A stretch of 64,000 nt of DNA from Sphingobacterium multivorum (GCF_900457465.1 NZ_UAUU01000008.1:434001-498000); one strand, 5' to 3'; shown: positions 45,634 to 55,297, numbered from the stretch's first letter. Numbers and translations are program-made. Notes: generated from the letters alone by a model not told the origin.

Positions 45634-48600
45634 ATGCCAAATAGTAAGACACTCAATAATCTAACGTGGGGGATCGGTTTTTCATTAGTCGTGCTGCTTA
45701 TTAGTTCTACTGCATCATACATTGGTATACAGGAGCAAAATAGGCATCGCCAGGAGCTTGCGGTAACAAGAAAAATAATCAGCACTTCAACTAGTTTACT
45801 AGCTTCGTTACAAGGTGCTGAAACTGGAAACCGGGGCTTTCTTCTGACTGGTAAAGAAAGCTATTTAGAGCCTTTTAATAATGCCTTGGAAAGTTTGCCC
45901 AAAGAATTGCAGGAGATAGAAGCCCTCACCAAGCAGGATCCGGTGCAGAAGGTTCGAGTAGACAGTCTTGTAATTGCAGCAAAATGGCGGCTCGACATTT
46001 TAAAGGAATCAGTTGCAACGAAGAGAAGGGGCGGCGTTTTCGGCTTAGCACAATTGGATGAGAGTAAAATGGCTATGGATAAGTGCCGTGCAATTATCAA
46101 GGTTATTAATCAGTATGAGGACGATAATATCGATAGGAAATCGGCTAATTTGGATAATTCTTCGTTTATCACAACCTTGTTTATTGTTATCAGTGCCTTA
46201 CTTTCTCTTATTATTACCAGCTATTTTTATTTTAGGTTACGTGCCGACTTCTTGAAGCGTGCAGCACTCGAGAAATCATTACGTGAGAAGGATGAAGGTA
46301 TTTCTAGGCGCTTAAATTTGGTTCAGAAGATTACCAATCGAATCGCATTGGGGGATTATGATGTCAGGGCAGAGGAGGTCGGAGACGATGATCTCGGTGA
46401 AATTGCGAAAGCCGTCAATAGGATGTCGAAGGCGTTGAAAAAATCATTTGAACAGCTAACAGATAATGATTGGCTTCATGCGGGCTATGCCAAACTTTAC
46501 ACTGGATTGATGGGAAATAAGAGTGAGCAAACAATTGCTGCAGATTCCATCAAAAGTCTTGTGGATTATACCGGTGCTATCAGTGGCGCGATCTATATTT
46601 TTAACGATGACAAGTTGGAACTTTCAGGAGCATATGGTTTGGATATGCAGACACAGCGATATTTTTTGCCGGGAGAAGGCTATATTGGGCAGGTATTTGT
46701 TGACCGGGAATCTAAGACACTTCATAATCTGAATGCAACGGATTACGTGGTTAGTTTTGCCAATGGAAAGATCCATATGCAGCATATTGTTTTCTTACCG
46801 ATGCTGGTTGATGACCACGTGCTGGGCGTATTGGAAGTTGGTCAGATGGATAGTTTTACTACGGTAGAACAGACATTTTTGAATGAATGTGCCCGACAGA
46901 TTGGGATTGCACTAGTTTCAGCAAAAGGAAGGGCAAAAATCCAGACATTGCTGGAGGAAACACAGGTACAGTCTGAAGAGCTATTAACACAACATGCCGA
47001 GCTTGAAAGTTTAAATACTGAATTGGAGGCGCAAACATTGCGTTTGCAGTCTTCAGAGGAAGAGCTTAAAGTACAACATGAGGAACTGATGCAATCCAAT
47101 CAAGAATTAGAGGAACGCTCGCGATTGCTTGAAGATAAGAACTTAATGATTGCCGAACGGAATCAGGAAATTCAACAGAAAGCCGAAGAGTTGGCGTTGA
47201 GTACTAAATATAAATCCGAATTTTTGGCTAATATGTCCCATGAACTCCGTACACCGCTCAACTCGATATTACTGCTATCGCGTTTGCTATCGGAGAATGT
47301 AGAGGAAAACTTAAATTCAGATCAGATTGAATCAGCTAAAGTCATTCAAAGTTCAGGGACGAGTTTGTTAACCTTGATCGATGAGATTTTGGACCTATCG
47401 AAAATTGAGTCCGGTAAAATGACCTTAGATTATGCGTCGTTGGATCTGCATGATATTTTGTCCGATTTGAATAGCCTGTTTTTACCCATTGTAAAGGAGA
47501 AGGGGTTGGCTTTTAAGACGACTGTCAGTGCTAAGATCGCACCTCGCTTTGAGGGAGATCGGCTTCGCATCGATCAGGTACTCCGTAATTTGATTTCAAA
47601 TGCGATTAAATTTACCAAAGAAGGCGAAGTACGTCTGGAAATCTATGAAGATCCAAGTGATCACGATCGATTGGTATTCGCTGTTGTCGATTCGGGTATT
47701 GGTATACCACTTGAAAAGCAGAAAATTATTTTTGAAGCCTTCCAACAAGCTGATGGCTCGACGAGGCGGAAGTTTGGCGGTACTGGCCTAGGACTTTCTA
47801 TTAGCCGGGAGATTGCACGTTTGCTTGGTGGAGAGATCAGATTGGAAAGCGAAGTGGGTAAAGGTAGTACCTTTTTGTTCATTATTCCGAAGTCCAAAGT
47901 TGAAGTCAAAGAGATATTGACCAAGGAGCAGCAATTGGTTGAGGAGATATCTTCGGAAGTAGAAGAGGTGATTGAGATTGTTAAAGAAGATACCTATAAT
48001 CCGGTCACAATTAGGATCCCCGAGGAGATTCCAGATGATCGAGATACGGTTGCAGAGGGAGACAAGGTGATTTTGATTGTGGAGGATGATGTTAATTTTG
48101 CCAAGGCACTCTTGAAATATACACATACACAAAACTATAAAGGTGTAGTTGTTGTTCGTGGTGATCATGCACTCCCTGCAGCACAGAAGTATCATCCAGC
48201 TGCTATTCTGCTCGATATTCAATTGCCAATCATGGACGGATGGGCTGTCATGGATCAATTGAAGGGCAATAAGGCTACGCGGCACATTCCGGTTCATATC
48301 ATGTCTTCGCTTGAGGTGAAGAAAGAAAGTTTATTAAAAGGAGCAATCGACTTTATTAATAAGCCTGTTGCGTTGGAGCAAATGACTTCGGTATTCCAAA
48401 AAATTGAATCTGCCTTAAGCCGTTCACCGAAGAAGGTACTTATTGTTGAAGAAAATCCAAAGCATGCCAGTGCACTGTCTTATTTCTTAAGTAGTTTTAA
48501 TATATCACTTGAAGTAAAAGATAATGTAGAGGAAAGTATTACTGCTTTACGCACGGCAGATGTGGACTGTGTGATTCTGGACATGGGGGTTCCTGATGAA

Positions 48601-49236
48601 ATGGGCTACCATACGTTAGAAGCAATCAAACAACATGAGGGATTAGAGAACCTGCCGATCATTATCTTTACAGGCAAGAACCTGTCCAAGGCTGAAGAGT
48701 TGAAAATTAAGAAATACGCAGACTCCGTTGTTGTAAAGACGGCCCATTCTTATCAACGGATTCTAGATGAGGTCGGCTTGTTTCTTCATTTGATTGAGGT
48801 TAATAATTCAGACGACGCCAGAAGGAAGAACAATGGGCTTGGAGCTTTGACCGATGTATTGAAGGGCAAGAAGGTCCTTGTTGCTGACGATGACGTCAGG
48901 AACATCTTTTCAATAACCAAAGCATTGGAGAAATTTCAAGTGAAAGTAATTCCTGCAATGGACGGTAAAGAAGCGTTGGAAGTATTGACATCAGGAGAAC
49001 CTATTGATATTGTATTGATGGATATGATGATGCCAGAGATGGATGGCTATGAGACTATTAGGAATATCAGGCAACATGTTGATTATGCAAGATTACCAAT
49101 CATCGCTGTTACGGCGAAGTCGATGATCGGCGACCGAGAAAAATGTATTCAGGCAGGAGCTTCGGATTATATCTCGAAGCCGGTAGATATCGATCAGCTC
49201 TTGTCTTTATTGCGTGTGTGGTTATATGAAAATTGA
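45634..49236 (+). CDS. CHASE3-HAMP-GAF hybrid histidine kinase with three receivers
   Basis: 1200 residues. TM1 ~12-32, extracytoplasmic CHASE3 ~38-178, TM2 ~180-203, HAMP ~215-275, GAF ~290-430, long coiled coil ~430-525, HisKA with His536 (MSHELRTPLNS), HATPase ~640-755 (NLISNAIKF, DSGIGIP, GTGLGLSI), then three receivers with Asp near 859 (LLDIQLPIMDG), 982 (ILDMGVPDEMG) and 1129 (LMDMMMPEMDG). The linker at ~765-805 is Glu-rich. It is the likely central kinase of the cluster. Same strand and 13 bp before the next response regulator. Confidence 0.96.
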   Translation: MPNSKTLNNLTWGIGFSLVVLLISSTASYIGIQEQNRHRQELAVTRKIISTSTSLLASLQGAETGNRGFLLTGKESYLEPFNNALESLPKELQEIEALTKQDPVQKVRVDSLVIAAKWRLDILKESVATKRRGGVFGLAQLDESKMAMDKCRAIIKVINQYEDDNIDRKSANLDNSSFITTLFIVISALLSLIITSYFYFRLRADFLKRAALEKSLREKDEGISRRLNLVQKITNRIALGDYDVRAEEVGDDDLGEIAKAVNRMSKALKKSFEQLTDNDWLHAGYAKLYTGLMGNKSEQTIAADSIKSLVDYTGAISGAIYIFNDDKLELSGAYGLDMQTQRYFLPGEGYIGQVFVDRESKTLHNLNATDYVVSFANGKIHMQHIVFLPMLVDDHVLGVLEVGQMDSFTTVEQTFLNECARQIGIALVSAKGRAKIQTLLEETQVQSEELLTQHAELESLNTELEAQTLRLQSSEEELKVQHEELMQSNQELEERSRLLEDKNLMIAERNQEIQQKAEELALSTKYKSEFLANMSHELRTPLNSILLLSRLLSENVEENLNSDQIESAKVIQSSGTSLLTLIDEILDLSKIESGKMTLDYASLDLHDILSDLNSLFLPIVKEKGLAFKTTVSAKIAPRFEGDRLRIDQVLRNLISNAIKFTKEGEVRLEIYEDPSDHDRLVFAVVDSGIGIPLEKQKIIFEAFQQADGSTRRKFGGTGLGLSISREIARLLGGEIRLESEVGKGSTFLFIIPKSKVEVKEILTKEQQLVEEISSEVEEVIEIVKEDTYNPVTIRIPEEIPDDRDTVAEGDKVILIVEDDVNFAKALLKYTHTQNYKGVVVVRGDHALPAAQKYHPAAILLDIQLPIMDGWAVMDQLKGNKATRHIPVHIMSSLEVKKESLLKGAIDFINKPVALEQMTSVFQKIESALSRSPKKVLIVEENPKHASALSYFLSSFNISLEVKDNVEESITALRTADVDCVILDMGVPDEMGYHTLEAIKQHEGLENLPIIIFTGKNLSKAEELKIKKYADSVVVKTAHSYQRILDEVGLFLHLIEVNNSDDARRKNNGLGALTDVLKGKKVLVADDDVRNIFSITKALEKFQVKVIPAMDGKEALEVLTSGEPIDIVLMDMMMPEMDGYETIRNIRQHVDYARLPIIAVTAKSMIGDREKCIQAGASDYISKPVDIDQLLSLLRVWLYEN

Positions 49237-49249
49237 GGACAACTGATAT

Positions 49250-49621
49250 ATGGATCAGAATAAGGTAATATTAATTGTGGACGACGATCAACGCAATATT
49301 TTTGCATTGCGTTTGACGTTGAAAGCGAAGGGATATCAAGTATTGAGCAGCACGAGTGCGAGCGAGGCTATCGAGATCTTGGAGACGAATAAAGGTGTAG
49401 CGCTGATATTGATGGATATGATGATGCCAGAAATCGATGGCTATGAGGCGATTCAGCTGATCCGCAATTCGAGTTTGCTGGGCAAAATTCCAGTTATTGC
49501 CGTGACAGCGCAAGCGATGAGTGGAGACCGGGAGAAATGCTTGGAAGCTGGAGCCCAGTCGTATGTCTCGAAGCCGATTGATGTCGATAAATTGATAGGT
49601 GAAATTGAACGGTTAATCTAA
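49250..49621 (+). CDS. Single-domain response regulator
   Basis: 123 residues, just a receiver. Acidic pair DDD near 10-12, phospho-acceptor Asp near 55 in LILMDMMMPEIDG, Thr in VIAVTAQAM and Lys in YVSKPID. Very similar in its LILMDMMMPE core to receiver 3 of the preceding kinase. No output domain, so it acts by protein contact or as a phosphate shuttle. Its stop is directly followed by the CheR start at 49622. Confidence 0.94.
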   Translation: MDQNKVILIVDDDQRNIFALRLTLKAKGYQVLSSTSASEAIEILETNKGVALILMDMMMPEIDGYEAIQLIRNSSLLGKIPVIAVTAQAMSGDREKCLEAGAQSYVSKPIDVDKLIGEIERLI

Positions 49622-50452
49622 ATGTTGGGCTATAGTATCATAAAAGACCATGAAATAGATATTTTGCTTGAAGATATCTATCGCGACTACGGGTATGATT
49701 TTTTGCAGTATAGCCGTGCATCAATGAAGCGGAGGATTAATCGGCTTATGACGAATGACCGTTTGGCAAGTTTTGCTGAACTTCGTTTTGTATTAAAAGA
49801 CAACCCGGCATTTTTGCAGCATTTTGTTGAAGAGATTACTGTTAACTTGACCGAGATGTTTCGAGATCCCTTATTCTTTCGTCAACTGCGGGAGGAAATT
49901 CTCCCTCAATTGGGGACATATCCATTGATCCGTGTATGGATTGCAGGATGCTCCACAGGAGAGGAAGCTTATTCGATGTCCATTTTGCTAAAAGAGGCTA
50001 ATCTGTATCACAAGTCATTGATCTATGCAACGGATATTAATCCTCGGGTACTCGATATTGCCCGAAATGGTGTATATCCATTGAGCCAGATAAAATCTTT
50101 TTCCGAAAATTATATAGAATCTGGAGGAAAACAGGACTTTTCGAAATATTACACAGCAAATTATGAATGGGCAAAATTCGATGCCGATCTTAAGCAAAAA
50201 ATGATTTTATCTACCCATAATCTGGTATCAGACACATCATTTAATAGCTTTCAATTAATCCTTTGTCGGAATGTTTTGATCTATTTTAATAAAGATTTGC
50301 AGGAGCGTGTTTTTAAATTATTTGACGCGAGTCTAGAAAATTTAGGATATTTGGCATTAGGTAGTAAAGAAACCATACGATTTTCAGGTATTCAGCATAA
50401 CTTTACAGCTGTAGGGGATCAAAAAATTTGGAAAAAACTTTATACCTTATAG
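49622..50452 (+). CDS. CheR-type protein-glutamate methyltransferase
   Basis: 276 residues. N-terminal CheR helical domain and a SAM-binding Rossmann domain: VWIAGCSTGEEAYSMSILLKEA (motif I), ATDINPRVLDIARNGVYPL, and LILCRNVLIYF. CheR methylates glutamates on chemoreceptors using SAM. No CheB demethylase or chemoreceptor is visible here, so in this cluster it may modify the coiled-coil kinase or be a stand-alone regulator. The start codon abuts the previous stop (49619-49621/49622), indicating translational coupling. Confidence 0.93.
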   Translation: MLGYSIIKDHEIDILLEDIYRDYGYDFLQYSRASMKRRINRLMTNDRLASFAELRFVLKDNPAFLQHFVEEITVNLTEMFRDPLFFRQLREEILPQLGTYPLIRVWIAGCSTGEEAYSMSILLKEANLYHKSLIYATDINPRVLDIARNGVYPLSQIKSFSENYIESGGKQDFSKYYTANYEWAKFDADLKQKMILSTHNLVSDTSFNSFQLILCRNVLIYFNKDLQERVFKLFDASLENLGYLALGSKETIRFSGIQHNFTAVGDQKIWKKLYTL

Positions 50453-50522
50453 GGGATTGCAGGCAGGCATGAATCTTTTGTGCCTCATGTAAAACAATGA
50501 CGGTATATATATACTATTTTCT

Positions 50523-50888
50523 ATGAGTAAAACAAAAACGGTGTTGATATTTGAGGACGATACCATTATTTTGGAGGTTATAACGGTTGTTTTGACAGAT
50601 TTGGGGTTTCACGTTGAAGTTTCGGAAACTTCACATGATATTATCCAAAAGGTGGAATCTGCAGAGCCCGATCTTGTTTTAATGGATAACTGGATTCCAA
50701 ACATCGGTGGGGTTGAAGCAACCAGATTGCTTAAATCAGATCAGCGTTTTAGCCATATTCCCGTAATTTACGTGTCGGCAAATAACGATATTCAATCCCT
50801 GGCAGATCGTGCCGGAGCGGATGATTTTCTATCTAAACCTTTTGATTTGGAAGATTTGGAAAATATTGTCAATAAATATATTGTATAG
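50523..50888 (+). CDS. Single-domain response regulator
   Basis: 121 residues, receiver only. Acidic pair EDD near 11-13, phospho-acceptor Asp near 56 in LVLMDNWIPNIGG, and Lys in FLSKPFDLED. Asn-Trp after the acceptor Asp is a variation on the usual DxxMP. Ends the sensor cluster, 70 bp after CheR. It may be the terminal output, since no DNA-binding domain exists in the cluster. Confidence 0.92.
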   Translation: MSKTKTVLIFEDDTIILEVITVVLTDLGFHVEVSETSHDIIQKVESAEPDLVLMDNWIPNIGGVEATRLLKSDQRFSHIPVIYVSANNDIQSLADRAGADDFLSKPFDLEDLENIVNKYIV

Positions 50889-51029
50889 ATCAATTTAAGG
50901 TTAGACTTAAAGGCTGCAAATCTCCGGTTCTCGCAGGTTAGTTTAGTCGATGGAAGTATGCTGGTCTATTCCAGCATCAATTAGCTTTTGATCTATTATG
51001 TATTTGGTGAAAATGTATCGGTGATCTGA

Positions 51030-51779
51030 CTACCAGGTATTTAGACCTTCCTGTAAAATAGTGTTATAGGTCTCCACGTTGAATTTATAGAGATCAGGAG
51101 CTTTATGGGCTCCGCCTTTCCGCTGTTCGTCAAGTTTTTGGAGGATACCCATATTTTTCATTTTACGATAAAAATTGCCACGATTAAGTTTCTTACCAAG
51201 CACTGTTTCATAGAGTCCTTGCAGGTCGGTCAGCGTAAACTTGTCTGGTAGCAAATTGTATCCTATTGGTTTATAAGAAAGCCGCTCGCGAAGAGTCCGG
51301 AGAGCCTTGTTGATGATTTTGCGATGATCCATGGTGATATTGAGCTCAGTGATGTCCCTAAAGTCGATCCACTGACAAGTCTCACTTAAGGAATCAGGTT
51401 GAGGAATTACGTGTTTGTAGTTTACCAGCGCGTAATAACCAATTGAAATAAATCGCTGTTTGTTCCACAATGTGTCTGGGTAATCTGCAAAGGATTGCTG
51501 GCTGCGCTGTGGGCATCCAAATACCGCAAATTCTTCCAAGAATATATCCTTCACACCTGAGCGTTCATAAAGTACGCGTTTGACCGCCTCGTCCGTATCT
51601 TCCTCTTTTCCTACATAGCCACCAGGCAGAAACCATTCTTTATTATAATTCATTTTTAGCAAAAGGATTCTCAAAGAACCTTGGTCGAAGCCAAAGACGA
51701 CGGTATCCACAGAAATGTGAGGTAGAAATTTTTCATAGCTCTCTGCTGATGCGTTAATTAGCTGTGTTCTGAAATCCAT
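51030..51779 (-). CDS. Nudix-fold transcriptional regulator (NrtR/AraR-like)
   Basis: 249 residues. N-terminal ~150 residues are a Nudix fold with GGYVGKEEDTDEAVKRVLYERSGV. The Nudix box is degenerate: REUxEExGU has become RVLYERSGV, missing the first and third Glu, so hydrolysis is unlikely. The C-terminal ~90 residues are a winged helix (FTLTDLQGLYETVLGKKLNRGNFYRKMKNMGIL). In Bacteroidota such proteins repress sugar-catabolic genes. It diverges from a GH3 gene across a spacer containing a perfect palindrome. Confidence 0.9.
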   Translation of the reverse strand: MDFRTQLINASAESYEKFLPHISVDTVVFGFDQGSLRILLLKMNYNKEWFLPGGYVGKEEDTDEAVKRVLYERSGVKDIFLEEFAVFGCPQRSQQSFADYPDTLWNKQRFISIGYYALVNYKHVIPQPDSLSETCQWIDFRDITELNITMDHRKIINKALRTLRERLSYKPIGYNLLPDKFTLTDLQGLYETVLGKKLNRGNFYRKMKNMGILQKLDEQRKGGAHKAPDLYKFNVETYNTILQEGLNTW

Positions 51780-51857
51780 ATAACTGCTGTCTTTGGGTTA
51801 ATATTACAAAAAAATATCGCAATGGGAGGTAAGTTGCCGGATAAAACTCGAACAATT

Positions 51858-51880
51858 CCTTATGCAAAAATTACATAAGG
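51858..51880. promoter_or_regulatory. Inverted repeat in the regulator/GH3 spacer
   Basis: Arms CCTTATG (51858-51864) and CATAAGG (51874-51880) separated by 9 bp. A T-run follows on the plus strand but no plus-strand gene precedes it, so an operator is as likely as a terminator. Confidence 0.4.
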
Positions 51881-51973
51881 TGCTTTTTTGATAAATCAAT
51901 TTACTGGTAATTAGTTGTTTGTGTTATTTTGTTGATTTTATTTTGTAATTGAACAAAAAGATTGTACACTTGT

Positions 51974-51994
51974 ATTGCTTCATTATGAAGCAAT
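51974..51994. promoter_or_regulatory. Perfect 21-bp palindrome, candidate operator
   Basis: ATTGCTTCAT-T-ATGAAGCAAT: two perfect 10-bp arms around one central base, upstream of the GH3 gene and near the divergent Nudix regulator. Position and symmetry suit binding by the dimeric regulator encoded at 51030-51779. Confidence 0.55.
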
Positions 51995-52088
51995 GTAAAT
52001 AACTGATTATAAAGTGTTAAGCCAAATGTTTTATTAGCCTTCAGGCGAATGTTTGACTACGAACTCATGTATTAAACGAACAGATTTT

Positions 52089-54401
52089 ATGAATGTAAGA
52101 AACCTACTATTCGCTTCATCTTTCAGTCTATTTTTAACTTTTTCAGCACAAGGCCAAGTTTATCAAAAGATTGAGAATCAGTATGGCCCTGTTTTGGGGT
52201 ATTCAACAACTTCGGGCGTGAAGATCCTAAGTATTGCTGGAAATAAATTTAAGGATCTCAATCGAAATGGAAAATTAGACCGTTATGAAGACTGGCGTTT
52301 GACAGCAGAGGAGCGAGCCAAGGATCTCGCCTCAAAATTGTCTGTTGATCAGATTGCTGGGCTTATGTTGTATAGCAGGCATCAAGCTTTACCGGCACCG
52401 GCCTTTGGATTTATGGGAGGCACTTATCAAGGAAAAAACTATCAGGAAGGTCTAGTTTCACCTTGGGCTCTGACCGATCAGCAGCGTGAGTTTCTGGAGA
52501 AAGATGGGCTGAGGCATGTCCTGTTGACAGCAGTAAAAGATCCGGAGACCGCTGCCCGCTGGAATAATGAGTTGCAAGATTTTGTGGAAGGCTTGGGATG
52601 GGGGATTCCGGCGAATAATAGTTCCGACCCACGTCATAATGCTGTTGTCAGTGCAGAGTTCAACGCTGGGGCAGGGGGGCAAATTTCAATGTGGCCGGAT
52701 GGGCTTGCGATGGCGGCGACATTCGATCCAGCTATCGTCAAACGTTTTGGGCAAGTAGCGGCTTCGGAATATCGATCCTTAGGCATCACGACGGCATTAT
52801 CACCACAGATAGATTTGGGTACCGAACCGCGTTGGTATCGTATCGGTATGACTTTTGGAGAGAGTCCCGAGTTGACAACAGCAATGGCTAGAGCTTATAT
52901 CGATGGTTTTCAGACATCGAGTGGAAAAGACGAAATTGCCTTAGGCTGGGGCTATAAGAGTGTCAACGCTATGGTGAAACATTGGCCCAGTGGTGGGCCA
53001 GAGGAAGGTGGTCGGGACGGCCATTGGGCTATTGGAAAATTTGCGGTATATCCAGGGGATAACCTGAAGCAACATATTATGCCATTTGTCAATGGAGCTT
53101 TCCAATTGGCTGGAAAGACGAGCAAGGCTGCCGCAGTTATGCCTTATTATACGATTTCTTTTGGTCAGGACAAGAAAAATGGTGAAAATGTGGGAAATGG
53201 TTATAGCAAATATTTGCTTACAGACTTGCTGCGTGGTACTTACGGTTACGATGGTGTGATCTGTTCGGACTGGTTGATTACGGGGGATGAAGCACCTAAG
53301 CCTGATGGATTTGCAGGCAAACCCTGGGGGGTAGAACAGTTGTCGGTGGCCGAGCGCCATTATAAGGCATTAATGGCAGGCGTAGATCAATTTGGTGGCA
53401 ATAACGATAAGGCTCCTGTATTGGCCGCTTATGAATTGGGCGTGAAAGAGCACGGACAGAATTTTATGCGGCAACGGTTCGAGGCTTCTGCCAGAAGGCT
53501 TCTGTTGAATATTTTCCGAGTAGGACTATTTGAAAATCCCTATTTGGATGTCAAGCAGAGCCAAGCTACCGTTGGAAATCCGCTCTATATGAAGGAGGGC
53601 TACGAGGCACAGGTGAAGTCAGTTGTTTTACTAAAGAATAGTGATCAGCAATTGCCTATTCGTGGACGGAAGAAAGTTTATGTTCCGAAGATGTATAGTG
53701 CAGCAATGAAAGATTGGTGGGGAAACTATACACCGGCACGATTGGAATACCCTGTCAATATTGATCTCTTGCGGAAATATGCAGATTTAACCGATAACCC
53801 TAGTGAAGCTGACCTTGCAGTCGTTTTTGTACAGAGCCCGATCAGTTCCGAAGGTGGATATAGCGAAAGAGATCGCAAGAATGGTGGAAATGGCTATGTT
53901 CCGATTTCCTTGCAGTATGGCACTTATACAGCCTCAGATGCAAGAACGGAGAGTATTGCCGCAGGTGATCCTATAATCGATCCATCGATTAAGAATAGGT
54001 CTTATAAGAATAAAGTGGTGACTGCTGCGAATGTGATGGATCTTCAAACGATATTGGATACGAAGGATATGATGAAGGGGAAACCTATTTTGGTGTCTGT
54101 GACAGCAAACAAGCCCATGGTATTTGCCGAGTTTGAAAAGGAGGTATCAGGTATTATCCTAAATTTTGGTGTATCAACACAGGCTGTATTGGATGTTATG
54201 TTTGGAAAGTACGAACCTTCCGGTCTATTGCCTGTTCAAATGCCCGCAAACATGGCTACAGTTGAGAAACAAGCTGAGGACGTGCCTTTTGACATGGAAG
54301 TCTATGTTGATCAAGCAGGACACGCCTACGATTTTGGTTATGGTTTAAACTGGTCGGGAGTCATTAAAGATAAACGCGTAGGAGCGTTTGTGAGGAAATA
54401 A
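52089..54401 (+). CDS. Glycoside hydrolase family 3 (beta-glucosidase-like), secreted
   Basis: 770 residues from the start at 52089, chosen because MNVRNLLFASSFSLFLTFSAQGQ gives a signal peptide; a frame from 52053 adds 12 residues. GH3 N-terminal TIM barrel with conserved nucleophile Asp394 in YDGVICSDWLITGD. The C-terminal domain includes VVLLKNSDQQLPI and a GGYSERD region. It cleaves beta-linked sugars from non-reducing ends in the periplasm or at the surface. The neighbouring Nudix-type regulator likely senses the product. Confidence 0.95.
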   Translation: MNVRNLLFASSFSLFLTFSAQGQVYQKIENQYGPVLGYSTTSGVKILSIAGNKFKDLNRNGKLDRYEDWRLTAEERAKDLASKLSVDQIAGLMLYSRHQALPAPAFGFMGGTYQGKNYQEGLVSPWALTDQQREFLEKDGLRHVLLTAVKDPETAARWNNELQDFVEGLGWGIPANNSSDPRHNAVVSAEFNAGAGGQISMWPDGLAMAATFDPAIVKRFGQVAASEYRSLGITTALSPQIDLGTEPRWYRIGMTFGESPELTTAMARAYIDGFQTSSGKDEIALGWGYKSVNAMVKHWPSGGPEEGGRDGHWAIGKFAVYPGDNLKQHIMPFVNGAFQLAGKTSKAAAVMPYYTISFGQDKKNGENVGNGYSKYLLTDLLRGTYGYDGVICSDWLITGDEAPKPDGFAGKPWGVEQLSVAERHYKALMAGVDQFGGNNDKAPVLAAYELGVKEHGQNFMRQRFEASARRLLLNIFRVGLFENPYLDVKQSQATVGNPLYMKEGYEAQVKSVVLLKNSDQQLPIRGRKKVYVPKMYSAAMKDWWGNYTPARLEYPVNIDLLRKYADLTDNPSEADLAVVFVQSPISSEGGYSERDRKNGGNGYVPISLQYGTYTASDARTESIAAGDPIIDPSIKNRSYKNKVVTAANVMDLQTILDTKDMMKGKPILVSVTANKPMVFAEFEKEVSGIILNFGVSTQAVLDVMFGKYEPSGLLPVQMPANMATVEKQAEDVPFDMEVYVDQAGHAYDFGYGLNWSGVIKDKRVGAFVRK

Positions 54402-54481
54402 TAGGGGCAATTTAAAAATGAGAAGGGGAGATAGGTTCAAGCTTGCGTATGTATCGTGGATATTTTGAGATTGATGTATAA

Positions 54482-54517
54482 AAAAAGCCCCTTTGTGTCA
54501 TACAGAGGAGCTTTTAA
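54482..54517 (-). terminator. Terminator of tRNA-Arg
   Basis: Imperfect hairpin (AAGC.CCTTTG pairing with CAGAGG.GCTT, with one mismatch and one G-U pair). On the minus strand it ends in GGGGCTTTTTT, directly after the tRNA-Arg 3' end. It may also terminate the plus-strand GH3 transcript. Confidence 0.65.
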
Positions 54518-54518
54518 G

Positions 54519-54592
54519 TACGCCAATCAGGATTCGAACCTGAGACCGTCGGTTTAGAAAACCGATGCTCTATCCAGCTGAGCTATTGGCGC
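54519..54592 (-). tRNA. tRNA-Arg (anticodon UCU)
   Basis: 74 nt. Complete cloverleaf on the minus strand: acceptor GCGCCAA with TTGGCGT (G1-U72 pair), D-arm AGCTCAGCTGGATAGAGC, anticodon stem TCGGT/ACCGA around loop TTTCTAA (TCT), T-arm TCAGG/CCTGA with TTCGAAT. Discriminator A. CCA is not encoded. Confidence 0.93.
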
Positions 54593-54737
54593 GTCGTTTT
54601 CGGTAATGCAAAAGTAGACATTTGTGTTATATTTCCAAAATATCACTGACTTTTTTTTGTGGTTTTTCAATAACTGATTGCTTTTCAATAAGATTATTTT
54701 ATTGATCTAGGTCAAACAAATTGAATAAAACTGCTGT

Positions 54738-54745
54738 TAACTTTG
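54738..54745 (+). promoter_or_regulatory. Putative -7 element of the yceI promoter
   Basis: TAACTTTG matches the Bacteroidota -7 consensus TANNTTTG and lies 33 bp before the YceI start. No good -33 TTTG at the expected spacing was found. Confidence 0.4.
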
Positions 54746-54778
54746 TGTTGTTAAACAAATAGAAAAAAACATAAAATT

Positions 54779-55297
54779 ATGGCACAAGGAAAATGGGAAC
54801 TAGACGCTGCACATAGCGAGATAGAATTCAAAGTAAAACACATGATGATTACAAACGTTAAAGGAAACTTTGACAGTTTTAAAATAGATGTTGACGCCGA
54901 GGGCGAAGATTTTAAAAATGCCCTTGCGAAAGTTGTTATTGACACGGCATCGATTAATACACGTAATGAGCAACGTGATGGTCATTTAAAAAGTGCAGAT
55001 TTCTTTGATGTAGAGAAATATCCAGCAATTACATTTGAAGCAACGAGCTTGGAGAATAATGAAATTAAGGGAAATTTGACAATTCGTGACGTTTCTAGAC
55101 CGGTGTCTTTCGACTTGGAATTTGCGGGTATCCAAAAAGATCCTTGGGGAAATACGAAAGCTGGATTTATTGTAGAAGGCAAAATCAAACGTTCAGAATT
55201 TGGCCTTAATTGGAATGCGGCGTTGGAAACAGGAGGGGTAATGGTAAGTGACGAAGTAAAATTTAGTGCTGATATTCAGTTTATAAAAGCTCAATAA
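54779..55297 (+). CDS. YceI-family lipid-binding protein
   Basis: 172 residues, without a signal peptide. YceI lipocalin-like beta barrel features: WELDAAHSEIEFKVKHMMITNVKGNFDSF at the N-terminus, IDTASINTRNEQRDGHLKSADFFDVEKYP, GNLTIRDVSRPVSFDLEF, and KIKRSEFGLNWNAALETGGVMVSDEV. These proteins bind isoprenoid or fatty molecules and are linked to stress responses. The absence of a leader suggests a cytosolic form. Flanked by two tRNA genes on either side. Confidence 0.95.
   Translation: MAQGKWELDAAHSEIEFKVKHMMITNVKGNFDSFKIDVDAEGEDFKNALAKVVIDTASINTRNEQRDGHLKSADFFDVEKYPAITFEATSLENNEIKGNLTIRDVSRPVSFDLEFAGIQKDPWGNTKAGFIVEGKIKRSEFGLNWNAALETGGVMVSDEVKFSADIQFIKAQ

Noticed and set aside
47788..48297. 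169-residue minus-strand frame inside the hybrid kinase
   Set aside because: Antisense to the conserved ATPase and receiver domains; no independent features.
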